From assembly GCA_017163975.1 (NCBI GenBank), contig JAFFSR010000316.1, forward strand, positions 623,001-687,000: DNA of 64,000 nucleotides, written 5' to 3'. Source of the stretch: Anastatus disparis (taxonomy: Eukaryota > Arthropoda > Insecta > Hymenoptera > Eupelmidae). Positions 35,768 to 46,112 of this stretch are shown piece after piece. Numbering within the stretch: position 1 is the stretch's first letter; every line of letters begins with the position of its first letter. The notes beneath the pieces were generated by a model. The model had not been told where the DNA came from. It saw only the letters and a program-made list of their open reading frames with translations, and did not search any database. Position numbers and translations under genes: made by a program.

Positions 35768-36470
35768 TTGTTCGTGGGCAACCAGCCTGTGCACTCTTTA
35801 TTGGTTTATAACATGCACAGAGTGTCAAAGAAGACACTAGGCGACATGCTGCTTTCCTGTGGACAGTCGGAATTTAACATCGACGCGGTATTTGTCAAGG
35901 GTCAGCGGTGCAGTGCACGGATAACTTACGATAACCTTGCGTCATCAACAAAAATGCAGTGCAACGCCATTCTAAACAAATTGTATTTTGAAGAGGGGCG
36001 TGGAGGCCAGGTGAGCAGGAGATATGTCAAAGTATGTCCCTTTAAGGAGCACGAAGTGCCAGAAAGCTCACAGTTGGCTGTTAAGGTCTTTAAGGGACCA
36101 TCTCCTGCCTGCCTGGTGGCCCTTCGCCTTGATGCCGTATTAGCTAATACCATTAAATACTTGGACAATGACGCCAAGTTTGCATTAATTACTGTATTGG
36201 AGAGATGGCATACGGTTCAATATAAGATTGGGCATCTGCACTTCGACTCGGGTAGTCGACCAGACAGTTGACGGACCGCAGAAAATGAGAGATGATGCAC
36301 GACAGTTTCTCTTTAATTCAATTACCATCCGCGAGTGGTGGCTCATAGACACGTCTGATTTCCAGAATTTGTCGGACATCAATTTAGGTAACCTGTCGGG
36401 TCGGGTCGAACGGATGTGCCTCATGGGTATTGATTTGCGCGGTGTCGTGGTAACGCCAACAGCAGATTGA
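35768..36470 (+). pseudogene. Unrecognised protein-coding segment, one frameshift
   Basis: A 167-codon frame (35768-36271) and an overlapping 80-codon frame (36228-36470) look like one gene of about 230 codons split by a single frameshift near 36225-36240. Composition is clearly less AT-rich than the flanks and codon use looks protein-coding. The first frame opens at a TTG, so the true start is upstream or lost. I see no transmembrane segment or known catalytic motif; Cys residues are scattered. It directly follows the gypsy pol tail, and could be an accessory gene of that element, an old endogenised viral gene or a captured host fragment. I assign no function. Confidence 0.45.
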
Positions 36471-36534
36471 TATTGAGATGCTGATCCAACACTTCTCCAC
36501 AGTTCTACACAGTCCTCCATTACATTTTCTCAAT

Positions 36535-36860
36535 CACTCCCTCTAATACTTCATAAAATTATCAACAATATGAGTAATGTTACAAGAACATGGGATTTTC
36601 GCATGTTATAAAACAAATTATTAAAAAAAATTATTTTGTTTATGTTATAGTCGAGGGATTGGTGAGCAATGCGAGCAGGATGGAATCCCCTAGTGTGTGT
36701 ATATATATATATATATATTAGGTATATATGTCCTTTGGCCGTATTGAGGTAGAATATGAATCGAGAACAATGTTTGTCTCTTGAGCTGAAATCGGCGAGG
36801 GCGCGCTTCCGAGACTGACTGCTGCTCAAGCGACTTTAGTCAAACCTGGATTCAGAATCC
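36535..36860. other. AT-rich sequence with short (TA)n
   Basis: Contains a GTGTGTGTA(TA)n tract at about 36692-36720. No gene seen. Confidence 0.4.
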
Positions 36861-36945
36861 TTCGTACTCCCAAGTAACGAAGATAAGTTTATGTCGTTGT
36901 AGGCTATATGTGAAAGTATAAGAATGATTTTTTAAAATTAATGAT
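36860..36945 (+). repeat. LTR-like block related to 28318-28400
   Basis: CGTACTCCCAAGTAACGAAG and the following TTTATGTCGTTGTAGGC align with the block upstream of the tRNA-Trp primer site. Candidate remnant of the 3' LTR of the gypsy-like element. Sequence from 36946 to 37309 holds nothing I recognise. Confidence 0.45.
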
Positions 36946-37309
36946 ATATATTTTATTAAAAATAAATAGATAATGTCATTATGCATATTTAAAATATTTT
37001 ATTTAAAATATGCATTATTTAAAATTTAGATTTTATATGAATTTGTATGAACATTGACATATCGAATGATATTCTTTTTTTTACCAACCTACGAATTGAT
37101 GTCTCTCGTGTCATATACGGCCATGCTGAGCGACATATCGACATTCAATTGTCCAATATTCCCTTCGAGAATATAGATCTGTCAATACTTCCTTAGGGAG
37201 AGAATATAGTCGAGATATTAGCATAAACGTATGCAATGCCTATACAATTTTAGCGTGGTCTATAGGTATTCCACTGAATACGGCCTGCCACAGCATTAAT
37301 ATATGTATA

Positions 37310-37437
37310 TATTATGGGGCAAGGCCCTTGCGCGCAAGCGCGCTAACCCCCATCTTACTTTTATAACTTTAAAAAAATATCCAAGGATTTGTAATTTTTT
37401 TAATAACTTTTATTTGAGTTTTGCAAAACGATAATGA
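37310..37437 (+). repeat. Repeat with GGGGCAAG start, copy 1
   Basis: GGGGCAAGGCCCTTGCGCGC and the following CCCCCATCTT are matched directly at 39315-39410. The copy abuts the mariner pseudogene. Confidence 0.6.
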
Positions 37438-38060
37438 ATAGAATAGACGCAGAGCCTAATTTTTTATACAATATAGTTTTTTCAGATGAGGCTACGTTCA
37501 CATTAAATGGTAAATTTAATAGATACAATTGCAGATATTGGTGTGACTCAAATCCCGCATGGATGTTGGATAACCACGCATAATATCCACAAAAGATGAA
37601 TGTGTGGGACGGTATCTTAAACGATACCCTTGTAGGCCCTCTCTTAATGGATGGAAATCTCGCTACAGTTTTATACGAACAGTTACTTAGGGATCAAATA
37701 ATACCACAAAACAGAGAAAGCAGGTGATAATTATGATGTAACTTGGTTTCAGCAGGATGGAACAGTCGCTTATTTTTACCGAGACGATTGAGCATATTTG
37801 AATGCTCAGTTTCTTCGTAGATGAATTAGAAGAAAGGGTGAAATTGATTGGCTGGCTAAATCTCCGGATTTGACACCACTTGATAATTTTCTCTGGGGTT
37901 ACCTTAAGAGTAAAGTTTATGCAACTAAATCAAACAACTTAAAGAAACTGTACAATCGAATAATGCAGGAGGCTGCTAGTATTGATAGAGCAATGGTTCG
38001 TAATGCTGTTACTCATTTTTACAATAGTCTAGCTTTTTGTCAAGAAGTTCAAGGTTTTTA
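37438..38060 (+). pseudogene. Mariner-like transposase, C-terminal two thirds
   Basis: Catalytic-domain blocks are readable across stops and shifts. The first Asp is in VFSDEATFTLNG (about 37480), followed by YPQKMNVWDGIL. The second Asp is in WFQQDGTV (about 37743), and the third acidic residue is in SPDLTPLDNFLWGYLKSKVY (about 37862). This matches a Tc1/mariner-superfamily DD34D-type transposase. The N-terminal DNA-binding domain is missing. At least five in-frame stops. Confidence 0.85.
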
Positions 38061-38102
38061 GTTTTAGCAACGCCGTTAAACTTTGAACCTTTAAGAGGAA
38101 GT

Positions 38103-38470
38103 CGAGTATATCTGTCCTTTTCTAATAAGAGAATTAATTTTTATGCAAAACTTAATCATTGTGGCACGGAATAATAAAAAAGCCCCAACTCGTATAATAA
38201 AAAGCAATATTTTTTTTCATTAGAAAAAATTATTTTTATCGATTCGTTTTGAGGAAAACCTTGAAAAACTTAAAAAAAAAAGAAGTTAGAATAGACAATT
38301 CGGTTTTTCGAGGTTTTCTTCAAAACGAAGCAAAAAAATTAATTCTTTCCTATCAAAGAAAATTTTGCTTTTTTCGATACAAGATGTGGCTTTCTCATTA
38401 TTATTTGCTGAAGTTATTAGTTTTTTCAAAAAATTAATTTTTTCATTTGAAAAAGACAGATATACGTGAG
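38103..38470. mobile_element. Foldback, GAGTATATCTGTCCTTTTC ends
   Basis: Left GAGTATATCTGTCCTTTT pairs with right AAAAAGACAGATATACGTGAG. An inner pair (TTCGTTTTGAGGAAAACCTT with the inverse near 38311-38331) closes it. It lies immediately after the mariner pseudogene and may be its derivative. Confidence 0.6.
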
Positions 38471-38473
38471 TTT

Positions 38474-38720
38474 CTTTTAAGTGGCAAGGGGACTCACGCT
38501 AATCAAGCACCCCAATCGTGAGAGGCAAGGGGACTCACGCTAATCAAGCACCCCAATCGTAAGTGACAAGGGGACTTACGCTAATAAAGCACCTGAATTG
38601 TGAGAGGCAAGGAGACTCACGCGAATCAAGCATCCTAATCGTGAGAGGCTAAGGGACTCACGGTAATCAAGTACCCCGATCGTGAGAGGCAAGAGGACTC
38701 ACGCTAATCAAGCACCTTAA
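38474..38720 (+). repeat. 41 bp minisatellite (six copies)
   Basis: Unit: GTGAGAGGCAAGGGGACTCA followed by CGCTAATCAAGCACCCCAATC. Each unit has GTGAG and CTCAC arms able to form a small hairpin. Units are contiguous and near-identical in length. Confidence 0.92.
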
Positions 38721-38799
38721 AGGAAACAAATCTTTCTACGTTCACGTCGTTGTTTCTGGTTAACGCTTAAAGTAAGAATAAGGACGATAGTGAGGTCGT

Positions 38800-39310
38800 C
38801 ATTATAAAAAATACTGTCTAAATGTAAAATTTCCCGCTTCAACAATTTCCAGTACTAAAACTGGGATTTTCGATTGAAAAAACCAGCTGACCTCGAAAAA
38901 AATTTTAAGGTCAAGTGAAGGTCGAATCGGAGGTCAAGTTGAAGATTGCTACCGGATTCCTCGTTGGAAACTACAGAAATAAAAACTTTACCGATCGAAA
39001 AAATATTCAAAGGTATCTCCATACCTTGTTGAGGGTAAATGACCTTGGAGTAAGTTAAGTATATATCTGAAACTTAAGTATATATCTAAACGTATAATTT
39101 CCCACTCTGTTGATTACCGGTGTCAAAACTAGGCGTTCCTATTTTAAAAAAAAAGTTGACCTTCAAATAACCTTTGAAGTCAAGTCCAAGGTCAAATTGA
39201 AGGTCACCATTGGATCCCTTGTTAAAGTTACTAAAGAAGTGACCTTGACTTTCTTCAGAAATGAAGTACTTTAGTAAATATTTAGCCGCTCGAGGCTTAA
39301 TTGACACCCT
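38800..39310. repeat. Two diverged copies rich in AAGGTCA
   Basis: About 38810-39000 and 39085-39250 share TAAAATTTCCCGCTT/TATAATTTCCCACTC, an (A)CTGGGATTTTCG/CTAGGCGTTCC block, and clusters of AGGTCA/TGACCT half-sites. No coding. Confidence 0.55.
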
Positions 39311-39314
39311 GTAT

Positions 39315-39410
39315 GTATACTAGAGGCAAGCCTCCTGCGCGCAACCCCCATCTTGCTTCTCTAGTTTTGAAAAAATTTTCAAGAATTAGCAATTTTTCTA
39401 ATAAGTTTTA
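39315..39410 (+). repeat. Repeat with GGGGCAAG start, copy 2
   Basis: Direct match to 37310-37437 (GCAAGCCTCCTGCGCGCAAC, then CCCCATCTTGCTTCT). Confidence 0.6.
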
Positions 39411-39749
39411 TTTAAAATACTAAATAATTTTTATTATTTAAAAGTTTTTTTCAGATAAATGTTCAATGATCTTTTAATGAAACTAATCATTTACCCAAAT
39501 TTCTACAAATGTATTTGTAGGAAAAATAATTATGATTTTTATACGTAGATTATTCAATAAAAAAAATACCTACGTTGATTGTAAAATAATAAATTAAAGA
39601 ATAGTTTTATCAGTCTATAGTTCTATCAATCGAATGTTGTTTTTTTTTTTAATTTTTTTATCGATGTTTTAATGTTTTTTATTTAGAATTTTTCTTATTG
39701 ACGTTATATTGTGAACAGTATTAAATTTTTTCGTCTCCAAATAAACAAA

Positions 39750-40084
39750 TTAATTGTTTCCATGATAAAATAGATAACACATGTAAATGATATCATAATA
39801 TTTTCAAACATCGAAAACATTATTTAGGACATATACAAGAACATATTAATAAAAACAAATTTTCATGTAGAACATGCGATAAAAAATTTATAAGAATTTC
39901 GAATTTACAAAGACATCAACGTACTCAAACATATAATAAAAATAACAATATTAATAAAATATGTAATCTATGCTTTAAAATTTTTAAACAGCGAAAATAT
40001 TTTTTCAGACATATACATGAACAGAATGATAAAATTACATTTTCATGTAAAATTTTTGGGAAAAATTTTGCGAAAAATTTTTAA
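39750..40084 (+). pseudogene. C2H2 zinc-finger remnant
   Basis: A single AT-rich frame ending at TAA 40082-40084 encodes three finger-like units: a first with a stop and lost Cys, FSCRTCDKKFIRISNLQRHQ (CxxC and first His kept, second His lost), and ICNLCFKIFKQRKYFFRHIH. A truncated fourth starts FSCKIF. Spacing between fingers is loose. The parent gene is unknown; it may be host- or transposon-derived. Confidence 0.65.
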
Positions 40085-40323
40085 AAGATAAACTTTGACA
40101 TGCATGTAATAAGAATATTGTTATTTTATTTGAGAATATTATTTTACAAAATTAAATAAAAATAAAAATAAATTTATAAAGACTATATCGTTGGGTTAGC
40201 AGAACAAGGCGACACCTCGGTTTTGGTCGTGGAAAAGGATACACGTTGTTTTTCGTTTGGAAAAGGCGACACATTAGAGGAAGACTTCTTTTTCAAATTT
40301 TGAGTTAAAAAAAAAAATTATTC

Positions 40324-40841
40324 ATAATAAAGAACCTGAAGACAGCTGGGAAAAAGGAGATGAAGATGAGGAATATATTCCAAAAGGGACAAAAAATAAA
40401 TCGGTAAAACTATTTAATCAGGACAGTTTGAACGATTTTATCAGAAACATATGTCTACCCAAAGATGTTTCTAAGTATATGGCTTCGGAGCTGAAAAGCC
40501 GTGGAATGCTAGAACAGAAAACGAAGTCAACTTTCTACAGGAATCGAGAGGAGACATTCCGTAAATACTTTAACAAAGATGAAGAGGGCAGTTTGGTATA
40601 TTGTACGGATGTTGGCGGTTTGATGAATGAAATGAAGCAGGACTGTTATGTTCCTGAAGGATGGAGCTTGGTTATAAACTCTTCAAAACGGAGTCTCAAG
40701 GCAGTACTGTTTCACAATGGAAATGATTACGCAAGTCTGCCAATAGCACACTCAACGCGATTAAAAGAAAGTTACGAAAATCTCCAATATGTATTGGAGG
40801 GTAGACATATGTTTCTGATAAAATCGTTTAAACTGTCCTGA
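40324..40841 (+). pseudogene. Arthropod transposon-type protein, middle fragment
   Basis: Starts in an acidic stretch (EPEDSWEKGDEDEE) and continues KLFNQDSLNDFIRNICLPKD, YMASELKSRGMLEQ, YCTDVGGLMNEM, PEGWSLVINSSKRSLKAVLF and PIAHSTRLKESYENLQYVLE. From memory this resembles a repetitive, uncharacterised arthropod protein family, probably of DNA-transposon origin; I cannot name the superfamily. Its first 130 bp reappear inverted at 40799-40931, and the end (GRHMFLIKSFKLS) is read-through into that inverted copy. Confidence 0.6.
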
Positions 40842-41345
40842 TTGAATAGTTTTACCGGTTTATTTTTTGTCCCTTTTGGAATATCTTCCTCATCTTCATC
40901 TCCTTGTTTCCAGCTGTCTTCAGGTTCTTCTTCACTAACTACAATTTCTTCTGTATCCGTTGCTTCAATACTCGTTGAAGCTTCATTCATTGAAGTGCTG
41001 GTATCCATATTTTCAATATTGGACTCCCAAATATTTGCTGGTACAACAGAAGACATTATTGAGTAACATATTTTTGATTTTGTCTTCGCATTGAATCCCT
41101 CTACCGCTGTATTGCAAAAGTAGCAGTCTTCTTGTGATTCAGGAATAGACCATATTACTGGTGAGCTGTACTTTAGAACTTTATTGTTTTTCTTTTCATT
41201 CCATCGTCGCAGCATGTTGGAACAAGAGCAGCAGATACTATCTGGAGCAAACGTATCATCTTGACTGGAAAGTACACTCTTATAACATTCACGATGTATA
41301 CTTCTACATTTATTAGTCATTTTACTGCGCAATTTGCTTACTTCA
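40799..41345 (-). pseudogene. Same transposon-type protein, N-terminal fragment
   Basis: The minus strand encodes a Cys-rich N terminus (CRSIHRECYKSVL, ICCSCSNMLRRWNEK, CYFCNTAV), then an acidic stretch and KLFNQDSLNDFIRNICLPS, which overlaps the plus-strand fragment at 40332-40462. The two parts are therefore head-to-head pieces of one gene. The open frame extends to 41425, but the part beyond about 41345 is repeat sequence of the adjacent foldback. Confidence 0.6.
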
Positions 41346-41368
41346 TATCTCCCGCAAACAAAGTAGAA

Positions 41369-41925
41369 CATATCGACGGTGCTTACGAAGACAATCACCC
41401 TCAGATTTGCGACGAAGACTATCACTTCCAGAAGATACGATGAAAACTATCATTTTAATTTTTATGTAAACGAAGACTATCACTTCTGAACTATTTGCGA
41501 CGAAAAGAATCATATTTCAATGTATGCAGACGAAAACTATTATTTTAAATTTTATGTAAACGAAGACTATCACTTCTAACAAAGAGCGCAGAAAAGTTAT
41601 TTTTTATATTTTTTTTCGTTGAGGAGTGATTGTTTTCGTTTACATAAAAATTCAAATAATAGTTTTCATCTACATACATTAAAATATAATTCTTTTCGTT
41701 TCAAATTTTTCAAGAGTGATAGTCTCCGTTTCCATAAGAATTAAAATAATAGTTTTTGTCAACATACATTCAAATATAATTCTTTTCGTTTTAAATTTTT
41801 CAGGAGTGATAGTTTTCGTTTACATAAAAATTGAAATAATAGTTTTCGTCTATATACATTGAAATATAATTTTTTTCGTTTAAAATTGTTCAGGAGTGAT
41901 AGTCTTCGTACGGCACGTCGATATT
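41369..41925. mobile_element. Foldback with 92 bp internal tandem repeats
   Basis: Ends ATATCGACGGTGCTTACGAAG and its inverse (CTTCGTACGGCACGTCGATAT). The right arm holds three units starting GAGTGATwGTyTyCGTTT at about 41625, 41713 and 41806. The left arm holds about two units inverted. An end fragment of the same family lies at 20049-20077. It interrupts the transposon gene. Confidence 0.75.
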
Positions 41926-41929
41926 TCTG

Positions 41930-42472
41930 TCGCGACAACAGTCATGGTTCTTCTTGTAGCCTCATACTCCTTATCAGCCAAGTCGCCTACCAATAAGAAG
42001 CTGCGGTCGCTTGATGACGATGCCTGCGGGCCTGCTTTCTCACCCAGATCAGCCGCCGATACTCAGGTTCCGATTCCCTGCATCGTAATAGATAATCCAA
42101 CCGTGCCTGCCATGACGGTATGAAAGCCGTGATCCAGGGACTTAGCCGGATAGCGTTGCAATTCCATTGCCCGCCGTCACCGCGTGGAGGTGCCCTGGAT
42201 GCAGACACAGGGGGACATTCAAGCGAACGAGAACATCAAAACAAAAAAGAACGTTACACTGAGAAAATAACATGGTTGATTCAACCACGCATCTGTCCAT
42301 ACAACTAACTTATGTTTGTTTCAATTCATCTATCCAGCTATCAATTCGGCAGAATGTTGTCTATTAAAATGCAGTAACAAAAGTGCTAATGAAAAAGTGC
42401 TAATAAGCTTACTGCTAGTGCTAAGTGCTGAGTGCTAATTTGTGAAAGCTTTGAATAAGGAATGAAAATGTT
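41930..42472 (+). other. GC-richer patch, not identified
   Basis: 42000-42230 is markedly GC-richer than its flanks, with 62- to 75-codon frames on both strands that show no motif I know. It could be a fragment of a retrotransposon gag-like gene. The rest to 42472 is AT-rich. Confidence 0.3.
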
Positions 42473-42993
42473 TTCAATACCTGAAAAATCAATTTCCTCA
42501 ATTGACTGAAGCTAAGTTGAAAGAAGGGATACTCGATGGACCTCAGATCAGAAAACTATTTTACGATGAACATTTCATAAATACAATGAACGATTTAGAA
42601 AAAGCTGCGTGGCTTAATTTTCGAAATGTTGCTCGAAACTTTTTGGGAAATGAGAAAATTGCTGACTTTGAAGCCATCGTAGCAAATATGGTAAGTAACT
42701 TTCAGCGTTTGGGATGTTTGATAAATCTTAAACTCCATTTCCTAGATTCTCATGTTAGCTATTTTCCAGAGAATTTAGGCGATTACAGCGAAGAGCAAGG
42801 TGAGCGTTTTCATCAAGATCTGAAAGAAGTCGAACAGCGTTGGCAAGGAAAATGGGATGTAAATATAATGGCAGACTGCTGTTGGCTACTGAAAAGAGAC
42901 ACTGAAGATAACAGTAATTTGAAAAGGATTAGAAATCCTCTACATAGATCCTTTGAAAACAAAAAAGAACGTTACAAGCGAAAGAAGGATTAA
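42473..42993 (+). pseudogene. Same transposon-type protein, C-terminal fragment
   Basis: An open frame from about 42473 to a stop at 42991-42993 has FLDSHVSYFPENLGDYSEEQ followed by GERFHQDLKEVEQRWQGKWD and MADCCWLLKRD, the C-terminal signature I associate with the same arthropod family. The segment between YENLQYVLE and this piece is missing and replaced by foldback and unrelated DNA. Confidence 0.6.
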
Positions 42994-43300
42994 GCAGTTT
43001 TCTCAACTGCAATATTCAGCGCTTCGATTAGAAGAGACTTGAGTCTCATAAAACTACAAGAAAGATAAAAAGTAACCAAAATACCACATCAAAATACATG
43101 CAAATGTGACCTAATAATGACGAAAAAACTGTTTCGGTATTTTTAATATTTTATATGAATTGTGGCAAAACTGTGGGCGATGAGGTCAAACCGACCTCGG
43201 ATTCGGATTCAGCGACCCGAAAAACATACAGGTATGGTGGTCTGGTTCCGATGTCAGACCATTTTTTTTTGTATGCCGGTGTAATTATTTCATATGACCA
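42994..43300 (+). other. Presumed 3' end of the transposon
   Basis: Contains CCGACCTCGGATTCGGATTC and AGCGACCCGAAAAAC at about 43190-43223, which resemble the innermost hairpin of the foldback at 11543-12809. Confidence 0.4.
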
Positions 43301-43424
43301 AACTTCACGATGATTGAAGGACGATAAGCTAATTGTAAAATAGATCTTATTACTTATTTTTCATCTATTACTAATCTTAAACTTATATGTTATGATGTAT
43401 CGTTATATACAAAACTTAAAATTA

Positions 43425-44215
43425 GCTATTACCAAGCTCACTACGAGCTTAAATGCAGCTAAACTCAACTAATTTTTAGCTATTTTAAAGCTTAAATTCG
43501 GCCGAACTAAGCTATTTCCAAGCTCATTACAACGTTACATTCAGCTAAATTCAACGCTGTAAAATTTTAAATTTAGCTCAATTTTATAACGATAAAATCT
43601 TATTTAAATAAAATAATAAATTCAATAAATATTATAATGTTATGTATCACAAAAAAGGAGATAAGAGTTTCATGACCTCACCACCATGAGAAGGTAAGTC
43701 GCAATCGTGCTCCCCTCCTAACACTTTCTACTAGTCACTATGTAGTTGGAATAACATTTTTAAAAAAGCAATAAGTTTTATTAATATTGATAAATTATAA
43801 ATATTAATGAAATATTATTATTAAATAATTTTATTAATGTTTTATTCTATAAATTCTATCACAAACATCTCATCAACAATTCAATTTCTTCGGCCACAAT
43901 TTAATACTAGTATGATTTGTTGAAAATCTCTACCTGAAATGATTATGTTATCTAAATCTCTTTTATAAATCATCGACGCTTCATCTTTTATAATTAAATC
44001 TGCTTCTCTTAATCTTTTTTTATCTTGATGAAATTTTAAAAATGCACTTACAATATTATTTAAATCTAATGATAATGCGAAAGTTCTATGACTCGTTAAG
44101 CTTTTGAGTAATATAATTGAAGCAACACTTTTCCAGGCCTAAAATTAATATGGATTCAGCTTACTTAGAGCTAACTTTTAGCTGGATTTCAACTAAATTC
44201 TAGCTAAATTCTAGC
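43425..44215. repeat. AGCTAAATTC-rich tracts on both sides of a helicase remnant
   Basis: Tracts 43425-43590 and 44146-44215 are made of degenerate AGCTnAAnTTyAGCT units. They flank the PIF1 fragment at 43880-44138. Confidence 0.45.
43880..44138 (-). pseudogene. PIF1-type helicase fragment (Helitron remnant)
   Basis: The minus strand from 44138 reads SHRTFALSLDL, then LREADLIIKDEASMIYKRDL (Walker B, DEAS) and IISGRDFQQIILVL (motif III), before a stop. This is the helicase order seen in Helitron RepHel proteins. It is a different, more decayed copy than the one at 15976. Confidence 0.7.
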
Positions 44216-44251
44216 TAAGTGTGGACACATTGAATTCTTATAGTGAAACCT

Positions 44252-44294
<43 letters not shown>

Positions 44295-44304
44295 TATGTA
44301 TATA

Positions 44305-44537
44305 AAACCGGTCTTTTGAATGCGCGATACCCCACGCTCGTCAGTACTGACTTCAGGTCGTATCCGGCGCACGTCGAGGTGTGTCACAGTCTCACATTGT
44401 TACCCCTTTCCTTCTATTACCGTATGTATTATAGAAATTGGTCTTTTGAATGCGGCATTCAAAAAACCGGTCCCACGCACAAAATATACAGGAGTCCATA
44501 GCAGCAAACTGTAGCGCGCATTCAAAAGACCGGTTTC
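44305..44537. mobile_element. MITE, AAACCGGTCTTTTGAATGCG ends (233 bp)
   Basis: Inverted ends AAACCGGTCTTTTGAATGCG and CGCATTCAAAAGACCGGTTT. The same end sequence occurs again inside at about 44434-44470, suggesting a nested or duplicated end. TA-rich simple repeats lie on both sides (44260-44300, 44545-44600). Confidence 0.8.
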
Positions 44538-44545
44538 AGTTACTT

Positions 44546-44600
<55 letters not shown>

Positions 44601-44772
44601 TATACACAGTTCTTCTTTAAGAATTATTTGGCCTCTTGATCAGTAGAGAACGACCTTAGGCCATATACACAGTTATAATGACCAATTCAGTCGTGGATAT
44701 TTTCTTTAAAAGCTATTTCCCCTATTTTCCTCCCATCTCCAACCACTAAGAAACTGCTTATAATATATTAAT

Positions 44773-44823
44773 ATAAGAACGTTTTTCCAAAACCACTTGA
44801 TTCATCTATAATCAAAATTTTAT
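44773..44823 (-). pseudogene. PIF1 Walker A remnant
   Basis: KILIIDESSGFGKTFLY on the minus strand matches the P-loop region of PIF1 (normally GPGGTGKT). It lies upstream of the 43880-44138 fragment in the same orientation, separated by about 630 bp of insertions. Confidence 0.55.
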
Positions 44824-45091
44824 GATTATTATTTGACTGATTCCATTATGATTCATGCAGGCCGTAACTAATCAAATTTTTTTTTCTCTTCTGAATAATA
44901 AAGATACCTTTCAATGTGTATATGAACATGAAATTTACCTCATAGAAAGCTCGAAAATATGTTTTTTCCTCGCTACAACGTATTTAGTTTTAAGTGTAGA
45001 AATGAAAATTAAAGAATTGGAAATGAACCTCAATTTTCAAATCACCGTAGCTCCAACTTTTAATGAAAATGTGCAGAATATAGCCTAGTTC

Positions 45092-45408
45092 TTAGAACAT
45101 ATATACCTGGAGGGAGCATGCGAAGCTAAAAAGTGTAAGAAAAAAAAGAAAGAGAAAAGTAGCTTAGGGTTAAGAGTTTTCTCTCTCGCGCGGATTCTCA
45201 TTGGCTGTTGCTGTCTCCCAGCGTGGCTGACCGTTCATGGTTTTTCCTATACTATACCATATTTAGTATATGCTTTAAGGGGAAGAGCAACAGCTAATGA
45301 GAATCCGCACGAGATAGAAAGCACTTCACCCTAAGCTACCTTACTCTCTCTTTTATTTTTTACACTTTTTGGCTTTGCATGCTTCCTCCAGGTATATATG
45401 CTCTAAGG
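45092..45408. mobile_element. Foldback MITE, TTAGAACATATATACCTGG ends
   Basis: Arms of about 125 bp (GGAGCATGC, GCGGATTCTCATTGGCTGTT region) pair with their inverse. Flanks CCTAGTTC (45084-45091) and TCTAGTTT (45409-45416) may be a diverged 8 bp duplication, which would suggest a hAT-type element. Confidence 0.7.
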
Positions 45409-45743
45409 TCTAGTTTGAAATGCCTTCGATTTTTGCGATACGAGTTGATCTCTCTGAGTTATTTATAAAAAACCAAAAAATACGACTTTGTTCAGACGCG
45501 ATTTTCTCAAAAACTATATATTTTTTTTCAAATTTGTATCTGTTTTTATACATAAAAAATACTAACTTTCAGAATAGGTGAGAAGATACGATTTCGCCTT
45601 ATTTTTTTTAAACAGGTTTTTAAACATTTTGTTTATATTTTCCATTTTGAAGAGTTGATACCATGGCGCATCATGCCATTTTTCCAACTATTAAGTTTTT
45701 ACTATTCGTTTATGCTTTTATTTATTTATTTATTTTTTATACT

Positions 45744-45923
45744 AATCGGGCATTTTCTGCCCAATAACATTTCAAGTATACATTTAAAGACAATACAGTT
45801 GACGTATTATTTAACGTGGTGTCAACCCACGGCAGAGTCAGTGAAAAAGCGACCAAACGGAAGGCCAATTTCGCGCCAACGAGAATACAAGTCCCACGCC
45901 TTAGCCACTACGCCACCGAATCC
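45744..45923 (-). mobile_element. tRNA-derived SINE, copy 2
   Basis: Same family and orientation as 24427-24604: tRNA-like head with TGGCTAAGGCG, shared body (ACACCACGTTAAATAATACG), terminal hairpin GGGCAGAAAATGCCC. The B box is more degenerate. Confidence 0.8.
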
Positions 45924-46112
45924 TATTTATTAATTTTTTAAAAATATGAACAAAAATATACAAAATAAACCCCTGATCAAATTTTCTTATCAATTAGAAC
46001 CAAAGTTATGACGATTTTAAGATTATAAAAATAGAAATTTTTTTCGCTGAAAATGAAAATTTTTATTCAGTTTGAATTTCGCGCCTACCATTTAAATTTG
46101 GTTTGTAGGCAG

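Noticed and set aside
38474..38720. Regular repeats with internal dyad, superficially CRISPR-like
   Set aside because: Units are contiguous with no variable spacers, in eukaryotic TE-rich DNA; it is a minisatellite.
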